A stretch of DNA of 64,000 nt from Methanomicrobiaceae archaeon. Its GTDB lineage: Archaea; Halobacteriota; Methanomicrobia; Methanomicrobiales; Methanomicrobiaceae. The position numbers and the translations under genes were made by a program. Where the stretch lies: assembly GCA_029762625.1 (NCBI GenBank), contig JARVGI010000005.1, positions 58,804 to 122,803 of the forward strand. The letters are read 5' to 3'. Position 1 is the stretch's first letter, and the number at the start of each line of letters is the position of its first letter. Below, piece by piece: positions 34,639 to 44,495 of the stretch. The notes beneath the pieces were generated by a model. It was given only the letters and a program-made list of their open reading frames with translations. It was not told the origin of the DNA and searched no databases.

Positions 34639-36501
34639 ATGAAATTAGTACCGGATACGAGCGTCGTCATAGATGGGCGCATCACCTCAATGATAAAATC
34701 GGGTGAATATAAAGGGGCCACAATAATCATCGCCGAGGCTGTTATCGCAGAACTCGAATCACAGGCCAACCAGGGACGCGAGATCGGATTCAGTGGCCTC
34801 AACGAGCTCCAGGAACTCTGCAGGATGGCAAATGAAGGCATTGTCGAGCTGAAATTCGTGGGGACCCGCCCCAGTCTCGACCAGGTGAAACTTGCCAGCG
34901 GCGGCGAGATAGATGCATTGATCCGCAACGTCGCCAGCGACCATGAGGCCAATTTTATCACCAGCGATATCGTCCAGGCCGAAGTTGCCAAGGCAAAGGG
35001 GCTTGAAGTGCTCTACCTTCGGCCACAGATAGGCGATTTTTCACCGCTCTCCATCGACCAGTACTTCGATGAAAAGACCACCGCAGTCTATCTCAAGGAG
35101 CGCGTGCCGCCTGTTGCCAAGAAGGGCACACTCAAGGAGATGCGGCTGGTCACCCTGCGAGAAGCACCTCTGACAGAGCACGAACTCAGGTCGATGGCGC
35201 AGGAGATCCTCGAACGGGCAAAACGCGACCCCGACGGGTTCATCGAGATCGAGAAACGGGGCATTACGGTGGTGCAGATCGGGTCGCTGCGCATCTCCAT
35301 TGCCCGCAGGCCGTTTTCCGACGGTATGGAGATCTCGGCGGTCCGCCCGATCGTGGATATCAGCCTCAATGACTATGGCAGGGCGGACCTGATCAAGAAC
35401 CGCATCATGGGAGAGCAGCGCGGGCTTCTCGTGGCAGGGCCTCCCGGTGCGGGGAAGACGACACTCGCCCAGAGCATCGCCACCTTCCTTGCAGAACACG
35501 GGTTCGTGGTAAAGACGATGGAGGCGCCGCGTGACCTCCAGGTCCCCGACAACATCACCCAGTACACGTCTCTCGACGGGAGCATGGGGAACACCGCCGA
35601 GGTGCTCATGCTCTTCCGCCCCGATTACGTCATCTTTGATGAACTGCGCAAAAACGAAGATTTCAAAATATTCGGCGATATGCGCCTTGCCGGCCTCGGC
35701 ATGGTCGGCGTGATGCATGCCACGAGGGTGCAGGATGCACTGCAGCGGTTTCTCGAGCGGATGGATTTCGGCACGCTCCCCCAGATCATCAACACCATCA
35801 TCTTCGTCATCGGAGGAGAGATCGGCAGGGTCTATGACGTCAGCTTTTCCATCAAGCGCCCGGAAGGCATGCCCGAGGAGACGACCCAGAAACCCGTGAT
35901 CACCATCACCGAACACGGAACAGGAGCACCCGAATTCGAGATCTTCCGTTTCGAAGGCGAAACCATCGTCTTGCCCGTGGCACGGCAGGCCCCCGCGAAA
36001 GCGGAGTCCGAAGAGAAGATCTCGTGGAAACTTGCCGAGCGCGAAATACAGCGTGAACTGGGACGGTTCACGGACGGGTACGTGGACGTGCGGATGCAGA
36101 CGGACAATAAAGCCGTGGTCTATATCGATGACAAGGATATCCCTGCGGCCATCGGCAAAGGCGGCAAGAACGTTGCGAGCATCGTCAACAAGCTCAGCAT
36201 CGGCATCGACATCAGGCCGAGAAGCGAGTTGGAGCGCCAGAAAGCCGAAACCGCCCCTTCAAGAGAGGAGGATATCCAGCTGGAGGGCGGCGTCCGGATC
36301 AGGATCGACAGACGGCAACTCATCATCATGGCACCGGACCAGCGGGGCAAGATCGTCGATGTGTTCGGGGGGAAAGAATACCTCTTCACCGCAACCGTTG
36401 ACGACAACGGCGAGATCCACCTCGCCAAGAACAGCAGCATCTCACAGGAGATGCTCCGCCGGTACGACGAGGGAGAGATCATCAAACTGAGACCGGTGTA
36501 G
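34639..36501 (+). CDS. PIN domain, VirB11-like ATPase and KH protein
   Basis: A 620-residue archaeal protein. Residues 1 to 130 are a PIN nuclease domain (VPDTSVVIDGRI with the first acidic site). Residues 240 to 430 are a secretion-type ATPase core (LLVAGPPGAGKTTLAQSIAT; FGDMRLAGLGMVGVMHATRV). A KH-type RNA-binding segment follows (IPAAIGKGGKNVASIVNKL). The family is widely conserved in archaea; RNA processing or ribosome quality control is assumed, not proven. The start ATG 34639 is unambiguous. Confidence 0.9.
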   Translation: MKLVPDTSVVIDGRITSMIKSGEYKGATIIIAEAVIAELESQANQGREIGFSGLNELQELCRMANEGIVELKFVGTRPSLDQVKLASGGEIDALIRNVASDHEANFITSDIVQAEVAKAKGLEVLYLRPQIGDFSPLSIDQYFDEKTTAVYLKERVPPVAKKGTLKEMRLVTLREAPLTEHELRSMAQEILERAKRDPDGFIEIEKRGITVVQIGSLRISIARRPFSDGMEISAVRPIVDISLNDYGRADLIKNRIMGEQRGLLVAGPPGAGKTTLAQSIATFLAEHGFVVKTMEAPRDLQVPDNITQYTSLDGSMGNTAEVLMLFRPDYVIFDELRKNEDFKIFGDMRLAGLGMVGVMHATRVQDALQRFLERMDFGTLPQIINTIIFVIGGEIGRVYDVSFSIKRPEGMPEETTQKPVITITEHGTGAPEFEIFRFEGETIVLPVARQAPAKAESEEKISWKLAEREIQRELGRFTDGYVDVRMQTDNKAVVYIDDKDIPAAIGKGGKNVASIVNKLSIGIDIRPRSELERQKAETAPSREEDIQLEGGVRIRIDRRQLIIMAPDQRGKIVDVFGGKEYLFTATVDDNGEIHLAKNSSISQEMLRRYDEGEIIKLRPV

Positions 36502-36539
36502 GCCCGGGAATGGTACGACCATTACGGAGGGAAAAGGCA

Positions 36540-39317
36540 GTGAGCAGATTTGACATGAACGAAATTGAGCAGAAGTGCAACGAACGCTGGCAGCATATCT
36601 TTGAAACGGACCCGTCCGGGGAGGACAAGTTCTACCTGACGGTGGCCTACCCCTACCCGAGCGGTGCCATGCACGTGGGCCACGGGCGCACCTACATCGT
36701 ACCCGACGTCATCGCCCGGTTCTGGCGGATGACTGGAAGCAAGGTGCTCTACCCCATGGCCTTCCATGTCACCGGCACGCCGGTCATCGGGATATCCCGG
36801 CGCATTGCGCAGAAGGACGAAACGACCATCAGGCTCTACACCGATCTCTACCGTGTCCCGGCAGATGTACTGGCCAGTTTCGTCGACCCGAAGGAGATCG
36901 TCCGTTATTTTTCCCGGGAATACGAGCGGGTGATGCGCCGTTGCGGCCTCTCCATCGACTGGAGACGCAAATTCACCACGGTCGACCCGCAGTACAGCAA
37001 GTTCATCGAGTGGCAGTACCTTCACCTGCACGAGGACAACCATGTGGTGCGCGGCGCCCACCCGGTCAAGTACTGCCCGATGTGCGACAACCCCGTGGGC
37101 GACCACGATCTGCTCGAAGGCGACAGTGCGGAGATCATCAAGTTCGTCCTGGTGATGTTTTCGTGGGGCGAGTACCGCCTCCCTTGCGCAACCCTGCGGC
37201 CGGAAACGACCTACGGGGTCACCAATCTCTGGGTCAATCCGGAGGTGGACTACGTCAAAGGCACGGTGGACGGCCAGAAATGGATCCTCTCCCTCGAGGC
37301 GGCGGAGAAGATCCGCCTGCAGGACCATGAGGTGCTCATCGAGGACCGGATCCACGGCACCGATCTTATCGGCCAGACGGTCTCCCATCCCTTCAGCGGC
37401 GACGTCCCCATCCTCCCCGCCACCTTCGTGGACCCGGACATGGCGACCGGCATCGTGATGAGCGTTCCTGCCCATGCCCCCTTCGACTACATCGCCCTGC
37501 ACGACCTCCAGCGGACAGGGCAGTACACGGATATCGCCCCGGTCCCCCTCATTGCGGTGGAAGGCTACGGGGAGGTGCCTGCAAAAGATGCCGTGGAGAG
37601 AGCAGGCGTCGAGAACCAGAACGACCCCGCCATGGAAGTGCTCACCCAGGAAGTCTACAATGCCGAGTTCTCACGAGGGAGAATGCTTCCTGCCTACGGC
37701 GGAAAGCCGGTCAGGGAGGCCCGGGACGAAGTGGCGGCCATCATGCTCGAACGCTACGGATCTGCGGTGATGTACGATTTCGACACGCGCTCCATCATCT
37801 GCCGCTGCGGCAGCCGCGTCTATGTCCGCATCCTCCACGACCAGTGGTTCCTCCAGTACAGCGATCCGGAGTGGAAAGAGAAGGTGCACGAGCACCTCGA
37901 TGCGATGTCCCTGGTACCGCCCGAGATCAAAGCAGAATTCGATCGCACGGTGGACTGGCTCAAAGACTGGGCATGCACCCGGCGCATCGGCCTTGGCACC
38001 AGACTGCCCTGGGATACGGAATGGCTCGTGGAACCGCTGAGCGATTCCACCATCTACATGGCCTACTACACCATCGCCCACAGGCTGCGGGAGATCGAGC
38101 CCGGCCGGCTCACCCCCGAGGTCTTCGACTACATCATCCACGGCACCGGAAGCCCCGATACCCTGCCGCAGGAGACGCTCGATTCGCTCCGGTCGGAGTT
38201 CCTGTACTGGTATCCCTACGATTACCGCTTCTCGGCAAAGGACCTCATCTCCAACCACCTGACCTTCCAGCTCTTCCACCATGTCGCCCTCTTCCCGCCC
38301 GCCCTCCAGCCCGAGGGCATGGTGGTCTTCGGCATGGGCCTGCTCGACGGGGCGAAGATGTCCTCGTCCAAGGGCAACGTGATCCTTCTCGAGGACGCAC
38401 TCGAGGAGTTCGGCGCGGATACGGTGCGCATGTTCCTGGTGGGCAGTGCCGAACCGTGGCAGGACTTCGACTGGCGCAATGAGTTCGTCACCTCGACCAG
38501 GAAACAGATCGAGCGGTTCTGGAATACCGTGACCGAGGCGGGCACTGCCACAGGCGCCTATGCCATCGACCGGTGGCTGCAGAGCCGCATCCAGCACCGG
38601 ATTGGCCAGACCACCGGAGCCCTTCAATCGTTCCAGACCCGCCAGGCGCTGCAGGAAGCCTACTTCGGCATCGAGGCGGATCTCAAATGGTACCGCAGGC
38701 GCCTGCCCGAGGGTGTCCGGGGCTCGGCAGTGCTCAGGAATCTCGCCTCGACCTGGGTGCGCCTGCTTGCACCCTTCATCCCCTACACCTGCGAGCAGCT
38801 CTGGGCCGACCTCGGCGGAGAGGGGGTGGTCGCCTGCGCCCCGTGGCCAGCGCCCGACGATACCCTTATCGACCCCGGCGTGGAACTCGCCGAAGAACTG
38901 CTGGCCCGCACCACGGAGGATATCGAGGCCATCATGAAACTCATCCAGATCGAGCCGACGAGCATCACCCTTTTTGTGGCGCCTTCGTGGAAGCAGCAGA
39001 TCTTTTCCACCATCGCCGCATCCTCCGACCGGACCCAGGTGATGCGGGAGATCATGAAGGACGAGGAGATGCGCGCACGGGGCAAGGCGGCAACCGATGC
39101 CGCAAAGCAGATTACCAACCTCATCCACCGCCTTCCGCCCCAGCTGGTCGAGCAGCTGGCGGCTTCACCCGTCGACGAGACGGCGGTGTTCGAAGCGGCA
39201 AAAGAGTTTCTGGAGCGGGAATTCGGCGTTCGGATGGCGATCGTCGAGGCAGGGGAGAGCGCGCACCCCAAGGCACCTGCAGCCCTCCCCTTCAAGCCTG
39301 CGATCGTGATCGAATAA
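36540..39317 (+). CDS. leuS: Leucyl-tRNA synthetase
   Basis: LeuRS charges tRNA-Leu. Class I signatures are YPYPSGAMHVGHGRTYI (HIGH) and GAKMSSSKGNVI (KMSKS). The editing domain lies between them (for example ALRPETTYG-like TLRPETTYGVTNLWVN). The archaeal-type length is about 925 residues. I chose GTG 36540 because a GGAGG ribosome binding site ends nine bases upstream; ATG 36510 and ATG 36555 are alternatives in the same frame. It follows the PIN-ATPase gene closely. Confidence 0.96.
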   Translation: MSRFDMNEIEQKCNERWQHIFETDPSGEDKFYLTVAYPYPSGAMHVGHGRTYIVPDVIARFWRMTGSKVLYPMAFHVTGTPVIGISRRIAQKDETTIRLYTDLYRVPADVLASFVDPKEIVRYFSREYERVMRRCGLSIDWRRKFTTVDPQYSKFIEWQYLHLHEDNHVVRGAHPVKYCPMCDNPVGDHDLLEGDSAEIIKFVLVMFSWGEYRLPCATLRPETTYGVTNLWVNPEVDYVKGTVDGQKWILSLEAAEKIRLQDHEVLIEDRIHGTDLIGQTVSHPFSGDVPILPATFVDPDMATGIVMSVPAHAPFDYIALHDLQRTGQYTDIAPVPLIAVEGYGEVPAKDAVERAGVENQNDPAMEVLTQEVYNAEFSRGRMLPAYGGKPVREARDEVAAIMLERYGSAVMYDFDTRSIICRCGSRVYVRILHDQWFLQYSDPEWKEKVHEHLDAMSLVPPEIKAEFDRTVDWLKDWACTRRIGLGTRLPWDTEWLVEPLSDSTIYMAYYTIAHRLREIEPGRLTPEVFDYIIHGTGSPDTLPQETLDSLRSEFLYWYPYDYRFSAKDLISNHLTFQLFHHVALFPPALQPEGMVVFGMGLLDGAKMSSSKGNVILLEDALEEFGADTVRMFLVGSAEPWQDFDWRNEFVTSTRKQIERFWNTVTEAGTATGAYAIDRWLQSRIQHRIGQTTGALQSFQTRQALQEAYFGIEADLKWYRRRLPEGVRGSAVLRNLASTWVRLLAPFIPYTCEQLWADLGGEGVVACAPWPAPDDTLIDPGVELAEELLARTTEDIEAIMKLIQIEPTSITLFVAPSWKQQIFSTIAASSDRTQVMREIMKDEEMRARGKAATDAAKQITNLIHRLPPQLVEQLAASPVDETAVFEAAKEFLEREFGVRMAIVEAGESAHPKAPAALPFKPAIVIE

Positions 39318-39322
39318 AAGAC

Positions 39323-39640
39323 TCAATCAGTTTTTTTCTGCATCTTTTTTGCCCGTTCCTTGGCGTTGTATCCAGTGACATACTGGAGGTAGTCCCTGAA
39401 CCGCCGGTTGGTGTCCAGGATCACCTCGTCCTCTTCGATGCTCCGGTCCGATTCGGTATCCACCACGAGCGTCTTTCCCTTCTCCCCCGTGGATACCTCG
39501 AGGCGCCTGAGTGCCCCATAGGAAATGTGGTAGCGATCGCCTGATTTCTCGGGTTGCGTGGTGAAGTACGTTGCAAGTCCTTCGACCATGCGCACCTCGA
39601 AACCCTTGGTAAATCCTCTCTTTATGGGGTATTCTTGCAT
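39323..39640 (-). CDS. DUF5611 family protein
   Basis: A 105-residue archaeal conserved protein (MQEYPIKRGFTKGFEVRMVE and VILDTNRRFRDYLQYVTGY). It is basic at the C-terminus (KERAKKMQKKTD). The function is unknown. It converges on leuS with a five-base gap and diverges from the PAC2 gene. Confidence 0.78.
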   Translation of the reverse strand: MQEYPIKRGFTKGFEVRMVEGLATYFTTQPEKSGDRYHISYGALRRLEVSTGEKGKTLVVDTESDRSIEEDEVILDTNRRFRDYLQYVTGYNAKERAKKMQKKTD

Positions 39641-39699
39641 ACCATTTTTTAGGGATGAACATATGTTAATGTAATTGACACGCCACTGTGGGTGATACC

Positions 39700-40416
39700 A
39701 TGGAAGACATCAAAATCATATCCAAACCCCTGAGCGGGCCGGAGACCAGCATCCTCATCGGATTTCCAGGCAGCGGTCTCGTGGGAAGCATAGCTCTGCA
39801 GTATCTCGTGGAACAGATGGAGTTCGAGCATATCGGGAATGTTACCAGTAAATACTTCCCCCCGCTCGCGATGATGTCCAAAGGGGTCATCAACGTTCCG
39901 GTACGGTTCTACGAGAAGGACTCACTCATGGCCATCGTTGCAGATATTCCCATTCACCCCATGATCTGCTACGAGGTGGCGAACGGGCTGATCGACTGGA
40001 TCACCCAGTTTGAGATACGGGAGATCCTGACCATCGCTGGCATCATCACCAACGAGGTCGAAAAACGGGTGTTCGGCGTAGCGACCAGCGAGGCCACTCT
40101 CGGCATGATCCAGAACAGGACCATCATCCTGCCCATGGGCAGCATCTCCGGCATCGCCGGCAGCCTGCTGACGGAGTGCAAGATTCGGGAGATCCCTGCG
40201 GTCGGGCTCCTCGGGGAGACGGTGAACACACCCGACCCCCGTGCCGCAGCAGCGACACTTTCGGTGGTCAATACCCTGTACGACCTCAACGTAGATATCG
40301 AACCGTTGCTGGAGCAGGCTTCGGAGATCGAGGCGGCGATGCAGAAGATGGCAGAGCAGGTGGAAAAGACGGAGCAGATGCCGAAAAAAGAGCAGCAGCT
40401 TCCGATGTACGGGTGA
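39700..40416 (+). CDS. PAC2-family (proteasome assembly chaperone-like) protein
   Basis: About 238 residues of the archaeal PAC2/DUF75 family. Typical segments are LIGFPGSGLVGSIALQYLVE, the HPMICYEVANGLIDWI region and NTPDPRAAAATLSVVNTLYD near the end. A Gln/Lys-rich tail follows. Archaeal members are proposed proteasome assembly factors by homology with eukaryotic PAC2. The start is ATG 39700, with a GTG four codons upstream as an alternative. The DUF473 gene follows within six bases. Confidence 0.9.
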   Translation: MEDIKIISKPLSGPETSILIGFPGSGLVGSIALQYLVEQMEFEHIGNVTSKYFPPLAMMSKGVINVPVRFYEKDSLMAIVADIPIHPMICYEVANGLIDWITQFEIREILTIAGIITNEVEKRVFGVATSEATLGMIQNRTIILPMGSISGIAGSLLTECKIREIPAVGLLGETVNTPDPRAAAATLSVVNTLYDLNVDIEPLLEQASEIEAAMQKMAEQVEKTEQMPKKEQQLPMYG

Positions 40417-40421
40417 TCGCA

Positions 40422-40814
40422 ATGAAATGTGCTGCATTAACAGGAATATCCCCTTCCGTGATCAGTGAGCTCAAAAAAGGAAAAGCCCGCACCCTCGAAC
40501 TGCAGAGCGCGCATAATATCATCACCCTTACCAGTGTCCAGCCCGGCGACTGCGTCTTCCTGACGCCGGTCGACCTCGATGACCTCTCGACCGGCGACCC
40601 GGGGATCATTATCGATATCGTCTCCATCACCATCAACATGAAGAGGATGGTGGAGGCTATCACACCCTTCTTCTACGAAGAGCGGGAGCGGATGAGCGCC
40701 CGGATCAAGGTCAAGTACCTGGACAGCACCATGGTCAAAGGTGTGGAGGGCCGCGACTGGACCAAACCCACCATCGTCGAGGTGGTCAAATCGTACTGCT
40801 ACCATGCAGGATAA
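40422..40814 (+). CDS. DUF473 family protein
   Basis: A 130-residue protein characteristic of methanogens. It begins MKCAALTGISPSVISELKKG and contains AHNIITLTSVQPGDCVFLT and ITPFFYEERERMSARIKV, the DUF473 pattern. The function is unknown. It lies immediately downstream of the PAC2 gene, so the two form an operon. A GTG at 40413 overlapping the PAC2 stop is an alternative start. Confidence 0.85.
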   Translation: MKCAALTGISPSVISELKKGKARTLELQSAHNIITLTSVQPGDCVFLTPVDLDDLSTGDPGIIIDIVSITINMKRMVEAITPFFYEERERMSARIKVKYLDSTMVKGVEGRDWTKPTIVEVVKSYCYHAG

Positions 40815-40906
40815 TCCATACTTCTTTTCAGCCTGCGAACCCGGCGGTGCTCGATTGCCTATCCAAGGATATATTATCACGCAGAACCAATAACAAAGGG
40901 AAATCG

Positions 40907-40981
40907 GGGCCTGTGGCTTAGCCAGGATATAGCGCCGGGCTTCTAACCCGGACGTCGGGGGTTCGAATCCCTCCAGGCCCG
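40907..40981 (+). tRNA. tRNA-Arg (anticodon TCT)
   Basis: A 75-base cloverleaf. Acceptor arms GGGCCTG and CAGGCCC pair fully. The anticodon stem CCGGG/CCCGG holds loop CTTCTAA with anticodon TCT. The T arm carries TTCGAAT between GGGGG and CCCTC. CCA is not encoded. An upstream AT-rich GATATATTATC stretch at about 40868 could be its promoter. Confidence 0.95.
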
Positions 40982-41059
40982 CTCATTTTTCGAATCGCAA
41001 AGAACGGCGACGTACGTATCCGCAACCGGCGTCTGTGGTAAAAACGGGGTGTGGTGGGT

Positions 41060-43051
41060 CTAGAGCACTCGGGTGCCGGGATCCACCTTGCGGAGCGGCG
41101 CAAGAAGCGATGCCTCTTCTCCGGCGGCGAGGATCATGCCGTTACTCTCCACGCCGAAGAGCGTTGCCGGTTTGAGGTTGGCCACCACGATCACGTCGGT
41201 GCCGATGAGTTCTTCGGGCGCATAAAACGGGGCAATACCGGAGACCACCTGTCGTCTTTCGTCCCCGAGGTCCACGATCAGTCTATAGAGCTTATTCGAG
41301 CCTTCGATCTTTTCCGCCTCGACAATGGTCGCCACCCGCATGTCAACGGCGGCGAACTCGTCGATGGAGAGCAGGGTTTCGTCGTTCTGTTCTTGCAAAG
41401 TCGCGTGCTCCACTCGCATGTGCAGGATCTCTTCAAGCCGTGCAAGCGTATCTTCATCGATCTTTTCAAAGAGCGGCGCAGGTGCGGGCAGATCTCGTCC
41501 CCCAAACCCGGTGAGCGCTTCGCCGATCGCATGGGCGCCTATCTCGTCGGTGTACCCGAGCATCTCCCATGCCTTCTGCCCCTTTTCGGGGATGACCGGC
41601 TCGAAGAGCAGGACAAGCGCCTTGACGATCTGACAGCAGTTGCGGATGACCTGTGCCGCGGCACGTTCATCTTCCTTGATCAGCTTCCATGGAGCATTTT
41701 TCTGGATGTAGGAATTGCCGAACGAAGCGAGCGCCATCATGGAATCAATCGCATTTTTAAATTCAAAGACACGCATCGCCGCATCGACTGCCCCGAGCGC
41801 CGCTTCGATCTCGGCGATGATTTCTGGATCGGCATCCCGGTCGGGAATCCCACCCAATTTACTGGCCGCAAAGTGCAGGGTGCGGTACATGAAATTCCCG
41901 AGCGTATCCACGAGTTCGTTGTTCACCCTGTCGGCAAAGACCTTCCAGGAGAAGTTCAGCTCTTTGGTGTGGCTGGTGTAGGACAGCAGGTAGTAGCGCA
42001 GGTAGTCGGCGGGCATCCCCTGGTCGAGGTAGTCGTCGTTGGTCCAGACCACGTAGCCGCGTGTCTTGGAAAATGTCTTGTCATCGATCTTGACCATTCC
42101 GCTTGCCACCACATCGGCGGGGAGGCCATAGCCCGCACCCCTGAGCAGGGCAGGCCAGAAGACACAGTGGTGGTAAATGATGTCCTGTCCGATGAAATGG
42201 GTGATCCTCGCATCGCCGCACCACAGCTGCTTCCAGTCGCTGCCGGTCTTCTCGGCCCACTCCTCGGTAAACGAGATATAGCCGATGGGAGCGTCCACCC
42301 ATACATAGACCACCAGGTCTTCGTGGGAGGGGAACTTCACCCCCCAGTCGAGGGTCCGGGTGATACACCAGTCGTGCAGTCCCTCCCGGATCCAGCCGAG
42401 GGCGTAGTTGCGGGCGTTGGAGGTGCCGCCGAGCCCGGGGAGGTAGTCGAGCAGGAACTCCGAGAACTGACCGAGCCTGAAGAAGAAGTGCTCCTGGTCG
42501 CGCAGTTCGGCCTTCCCGCCGCAGACCTTGCATACCGGCTCTTTGATCTCTCCCGGCTCGAGGTGCTTGCCGCAGCCCTGGTCGCACTCGTCGCCGCGGG
42601 CAGGCGCCCCGCAGTAGGGGCAGATGCCCTCCACGTAGCGGTCGGGGAGGAAGCGCTCGCATTTGGGGCAGTAACTCTGACAGACCGTCTGCTCGTAGAC
42701 ATACCCCCCGTCGATCAGCCGCTGGACGATGGATCTGGTTCGGGCGTGGTTGGTGGGATCATCGGTCATCCCGAAATGGTTGAAGCGGATATGCATGCGC
42801 TTGAAGGTTTCATCGAAGTGGCGGTGGAAACGCTCGGAGAGAGCCCGGGGAGTGGTGCCCTCCTGCTCTGCACTGATTACGATAGGGGTGCCGTGGTTGT
42901 CGGACCCGCAGATAAAAACTACATCATCTCCCGCACGCCGCATATAGCGCACGTAAAAGTCGGCGGGCACATAGGTCCGCAGGTGCCCGATATGACACGG
43001 ACCATTGGTATAGGGGAGCCCGCAGGTAACCAGCAGCGGTCTGTTACTCAT
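41060..43051 (-). CDS. metG: Methionyl-tRNA synthetase
   Basis: A 663-residue MetRS. The HIGH-type motif is GPCHIGHLRTYVP and the KMSKS-type motif is the degenerate TFSKTRGYVV. Two zinc knuckles (CPKCERFLP with CPYCGAP; CDQGCG with CKVCGG) lie in the connective domain. The C-terminal 110 residues are an EMAP-II/Arc1p-like tRNA-binding domain (AAVDMRVATIVEAEKIEGSN). The start is ATG 43051; the frame stays open well upstream, but the synthetase fold begins at PLLVTCGLPYTNG. Confidence 0.96.
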   Translation of the reverse strand: MSNRPLLVTCGLPYTNGPCHIGHLRTYVPADFYVRYMRRAGDDVVFICGSDNHGTPIVISAEQEGTTPRALSERFHRHFDETFKRMHIRFNHFGMTDDPTNHARTRSIVQRLIDGGYVYEQTVCQSYCPKCERFLPDRYVEGICPYCGAPARGDECDQGCGKHLEPGEIKEPVCKVCGGKAELRDQEHFFFRLGQFSEFLLDYLPGLGGTSNARNYALGWIREGLHDWCITRTLDWGVKFPSHEDLVVYVWVDAPIGYISFTEEWAEKTGSDWKQLWCGDARITHFIGQDIIYHHCVFWPALLRGAGYGLPADVVASGMVKIDDKTFSKTRGYVVWTNDDYLDQGMPADYLRYYLLSYTSHTKELNFSWKVFADRVNNELVDTLGNFMYRTLHFAASKLGGIPDRDADPEIIAEIEAALGAVDAAMRVFEFKNAIDSMMALASFGNSYIQKNAPWKLIKEDERAAAQVIRNCCQIVKALVLLFEPVIPEKGQKAWEMLGYTDEIGAHAIGEALTGFGGRDLPAPAPLFEKIDEDTLARLEEILHMRVEHATLQEQNDETLLSIDEFAAVDMRVATIVEAEKIEGSNKLYRLIVDLGDERRQVVSGIAPFYAPEELIGTDVIVVANLKPATLFGVESNGMILAAGEEASLLAPLRKVDPGTRVL

Positions 43052-43095
43052 CCCTATGTTTTTTGCGATTGATGCTATAAATATCATGATATCAT

Positions 43096-43881
43096 ATGAA
43101 GAGACGCCATACCATCCCGGTTCGGGCGCTCGGTGCTGAGGTCGGGCTGCCCGAAGCAGATGAGCTTGCCGCATGGATCGGCCGCCAGCAGGGCCGCCCG
43201 GGCGATCTCCTCTCCTATCAGCTCGACCGCTCCCTCGAGCCGCAGCACGAAATCGAACGCCCCTGTGCCGGGGGACTCTTCTATCGCAGCCGCTGGGAGA
43301 GTGCCGTTGCCGGGCTGGAGCAAGGAAGGCTGGTTGCCGACCCGGAACCAGTGGCAGGACTGCTCGCCGAGGATGCGCACCGCATCGCATCCATGCGCAA
43401 AAAGGCATGGGTTGCGGCGCCGGCACCCTCGATGCTCGCCATCGAAAATTGCTTCTTTGCGGGTGAGGACGAGTATTATGCCGCGCTCGCCGATGTCTAC
43501 CGCCGTCTTACCCGGGAGATGCGGGATGCAGGGATCGGGGGTCACGTGCTGATCGCGGAGGCGTTCGACCCGGCCGAGATCGAAGCCCTCACGGGCAGGA
43601 AAATGCTGCTCTTTGCCACGAAGCAGAGCCCCGGCAGTCTGGCGGCACTCCTGGAAGAGCAGGACCGCATCGCCGTCTTCAGCAGGGAACTCTCCTCCCT
43701 GCTCGACCTGCTCGGTGAGTACGACGTCCGGCAGCTGGTGATCGTCGATCCCGCTCCCGAGCATTTCGAAGCGGCACTGGAGCACTTTGATCCGGGCAGC
43801 CTTGCGGCGGGCGGTTACTGCACGGAATCCTGCGACCGGTACTGGAAGGACCTCGCAGAAGCCGCCCACCTGCTCCTCTGA
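43096..43881 (+). CDS. Conserved hypothetical protein
   Basis: A 261-residue cytoplasmic protein I do not recognise. It has no signal peptide or membrane segment. It is rich in Ala, Leu and acidic residues; visible parts are YQLDRSLEPQHEIERPCAG, RKKAWVAAPAPSMLAIENCF and a C-terminal CTESCDRYW cysteine pair. It diverges from metG with a 44-base gap. Codon use and GC content match its neighbours, so it is probably a native gene. Confidence 0.6.
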   Translation: MKRRHTIPVRALGAEVGLPEADELAAWIGRQQGRPGDLLSYQLDRSLEPQHEIERPCAGGLFYRSRWESAVAGLEQGRLVADPEPVAGLLAEDAHRIASMRKKAWVAAPAPSMLAIENCFFAGEDEYYAALADVYRRLTREMRDAGIGGHVLIAEAFDPAEIEALTGRKMLLFATKQSPGSLAALLEEQDRIAVFSRELSSLLDLLGEYDVRQLVIVDPAPEHFEAALEHFDPGSLAAGGYCTESCDRYWKDLAEAAHLLL

Positions 43882-43984
43882 AGGTCAGCCCCATCGCCGC
43901 ATTGGTACGAATTACTGCAATTCGATCTCGCAAAACTATATATAGCTGCCATCAGTATTCTCCCCTCACCGGAGGAGACTGAGT

Positions 43985-44467
43985 ATGGAAAACCTCATCG
44001 TGGAGATTGCATTTACGGAGTTCCCCCGCAGGCACACCTGCGACGGCGAGAATATCTCGCCGGAGATAGTACTCAAACGGGTGCACGCACCCTACCTTGC
44101 CATCCTCGTCAACGACCCCGACACACCGGGGCGCGCGTTTAACCACTGGGCGGCCTGGAATATCGAGGCGACCGACCGCATTCCCGAGGGGATCCCCACC
44201 GATCCCGCGCCGACCTCACCCATCTCGTGCGTCCAGGGCACGAACAGTGCCGGCACAATCGGCTATAGCGGTCCCTGTCCCCCCAGAGGAGAGACGCACC
44301 GCTTTTTCTTCAATATCTATGGCCTGGATGCCAGACTGGACCTGCCTTCCACCGCAACCAAACGCGACCTCGAGCGGGCGATGGAGGGGCATATGGTGCA
44401 GTACGGCGGCTATGCCGTCGCCCAGTACAAGCGGCAGGAGCAGACCGCATCAACCGCGCCGCGGTAG
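43985..44467 (+). CDS. YbhB/PEBP-family (Raf kinase inhibitor-like) protein
   Basis: A 160-residue phosphatidylethanolamine-binding-like protein. The hallmark anion-pocket motifs are LVNDPDTPGRAFNHWAAW and YSGPCPPRGETHRFFFNIYG. There is no signal peptide, so it is cytoplasmic. The biological role of the prokaryotic family is unclear. A TATA-like AAAACTATATATAGC stands about 50 bases upstream of ATG 43985. Confidence 0.93.
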   Translation: MENLIVEIAFTEFPRRHTCDGENISPEIVLKRVHAPYLAILVNDPDTPGRAFNHWAAWNIEATDRIPEGIPTDPAPTSPISCVQGTNSAGTIGYSGPCPPRGETHRFFFNIYGLDARLDLPSTATKRDLERAMEGHMVQYGGYAVAQYKRQEQTASTAPR

Positions 44468-44495
44468 GCACGACATCATGGAGGGGATCTCCCCT

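Noticed and set aside
37671..39128. 485-codon minus-strand frame opposite LeuRS
   Set aside because: LeuRS carries all class I motifs on the plus strand; the reverse frame is a GC-rich shadow.
41051..43072. 673-codon plus-strand frame opposite MetRS
   Set aside because: It is antisense of the complete metG gene and lacks any recognisable domain.
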